This document shows, one piece after another, positions 45,930 through 45,964 of a stretch of DNA of 45,964 nucleotides (position 1 is its first letter; every line of letters begins with the position of its first letter). The position numbers and the translations under genes were made by a program. The notes under the pieces are model-generated. The model searched no databases, had not been told where the DNA came from, and worked only from the letters and a program-made list of their open reading frames with translations. Source of the DNA: Prevotella pallens ATCC 700821 (GTDB lineage Bacteria; Bacteroidota; Bacteroidia; Bacteroidales; Bacteroidaceae). Location: NCBI RefSeq assembly GCF_000220255.1, contig NZ_GL982513.1, positions 184,219-230,182 on the forward strand, given 5' to 3'.

Positions 45930-45964
45930 AATCAATTAATTTTATTGTTGTTTATATATTAATA

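Overview
The window reads as a chromosomal segment of an AT-rich member of the Bacteroidota, most likely an oral Prevotella-type species. Supporting signs are the -7 boxes of the form TAnnTTTG with an upstream TTTG/TTG about 17-20 bp away, TonB-dependent and OMP_b-brl-type outer-membrane receptors, lipoprotein signal peptides, a split ThrE exporter, a release factor 2 gene without the usual frameshift, and three large secreted proteins with type IX secretion (T9SS) tails. The species call is inference. No rRNA, tRNA, CRISPR array or intact transposase was seen.

Layout. 0.1-5.5 kb holds housekeeping genes: a TGS/uridine-kinase-like protein, a Na/Pi cotransporter, folP and the diadenylate cyclase cdaA. 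5.6-8.4 kb is an accessory island: a cholesterol-dependent-cytolysin-like (CDCL) lipoprotein gene between two 393-bp direct copies of an IS982-derived, MITE-like element. 8.4-10.8 kb is an operon of a 53-residue membrane peptide, two ThrE halves and a LysR regulator. 11.6-17.0 kb is a TPP-riboswitch-controlled thiamine operon (thiD-thiE-thiC-thi4) with a detached tenI/thiE-like gene. It uses a THI4-type thiazole synthase with His at the usual Cys position, and lies divergent from an L-cysteine desulfidase gene, a plausible sulfide source.

18.4-31 kb carries a TonB-dependent receptor with a CxxC in its plug, a lipoprotein with an SFG-repeat tail, an unknown helical protein, a putative small RNA, an HhH protein, VanZ and CYTH genes overlapping tail to tail, prfB, a long-chain acyl-CoA synthetase, and an outer-membrane beta-barrel protein next to a membrane-anchored winged-helix regulator. 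32.5-35.5 kb is a BlaI / M56-peptidase-TonB / TPR module without a beta-lactamase gene. 35.7-45.2 kb is a cluster of large T9SS cargo proteins (BspA-type LRR, Fn3 plus jelly-roll adhesin, LRR with a duplicated Ca-loop module), followed by a DUF3332-type lipoprotein.

The most notable signals are the CDCL island, whose gene takes its stop codon from the flanking element, the His-type THI4 thiamine operon facing a cysteine desulfidase, and several small elements (53-residue peptide, 98-residue membrane protein with an orphan fragment, possible small RNA) that simple annotation would miss.
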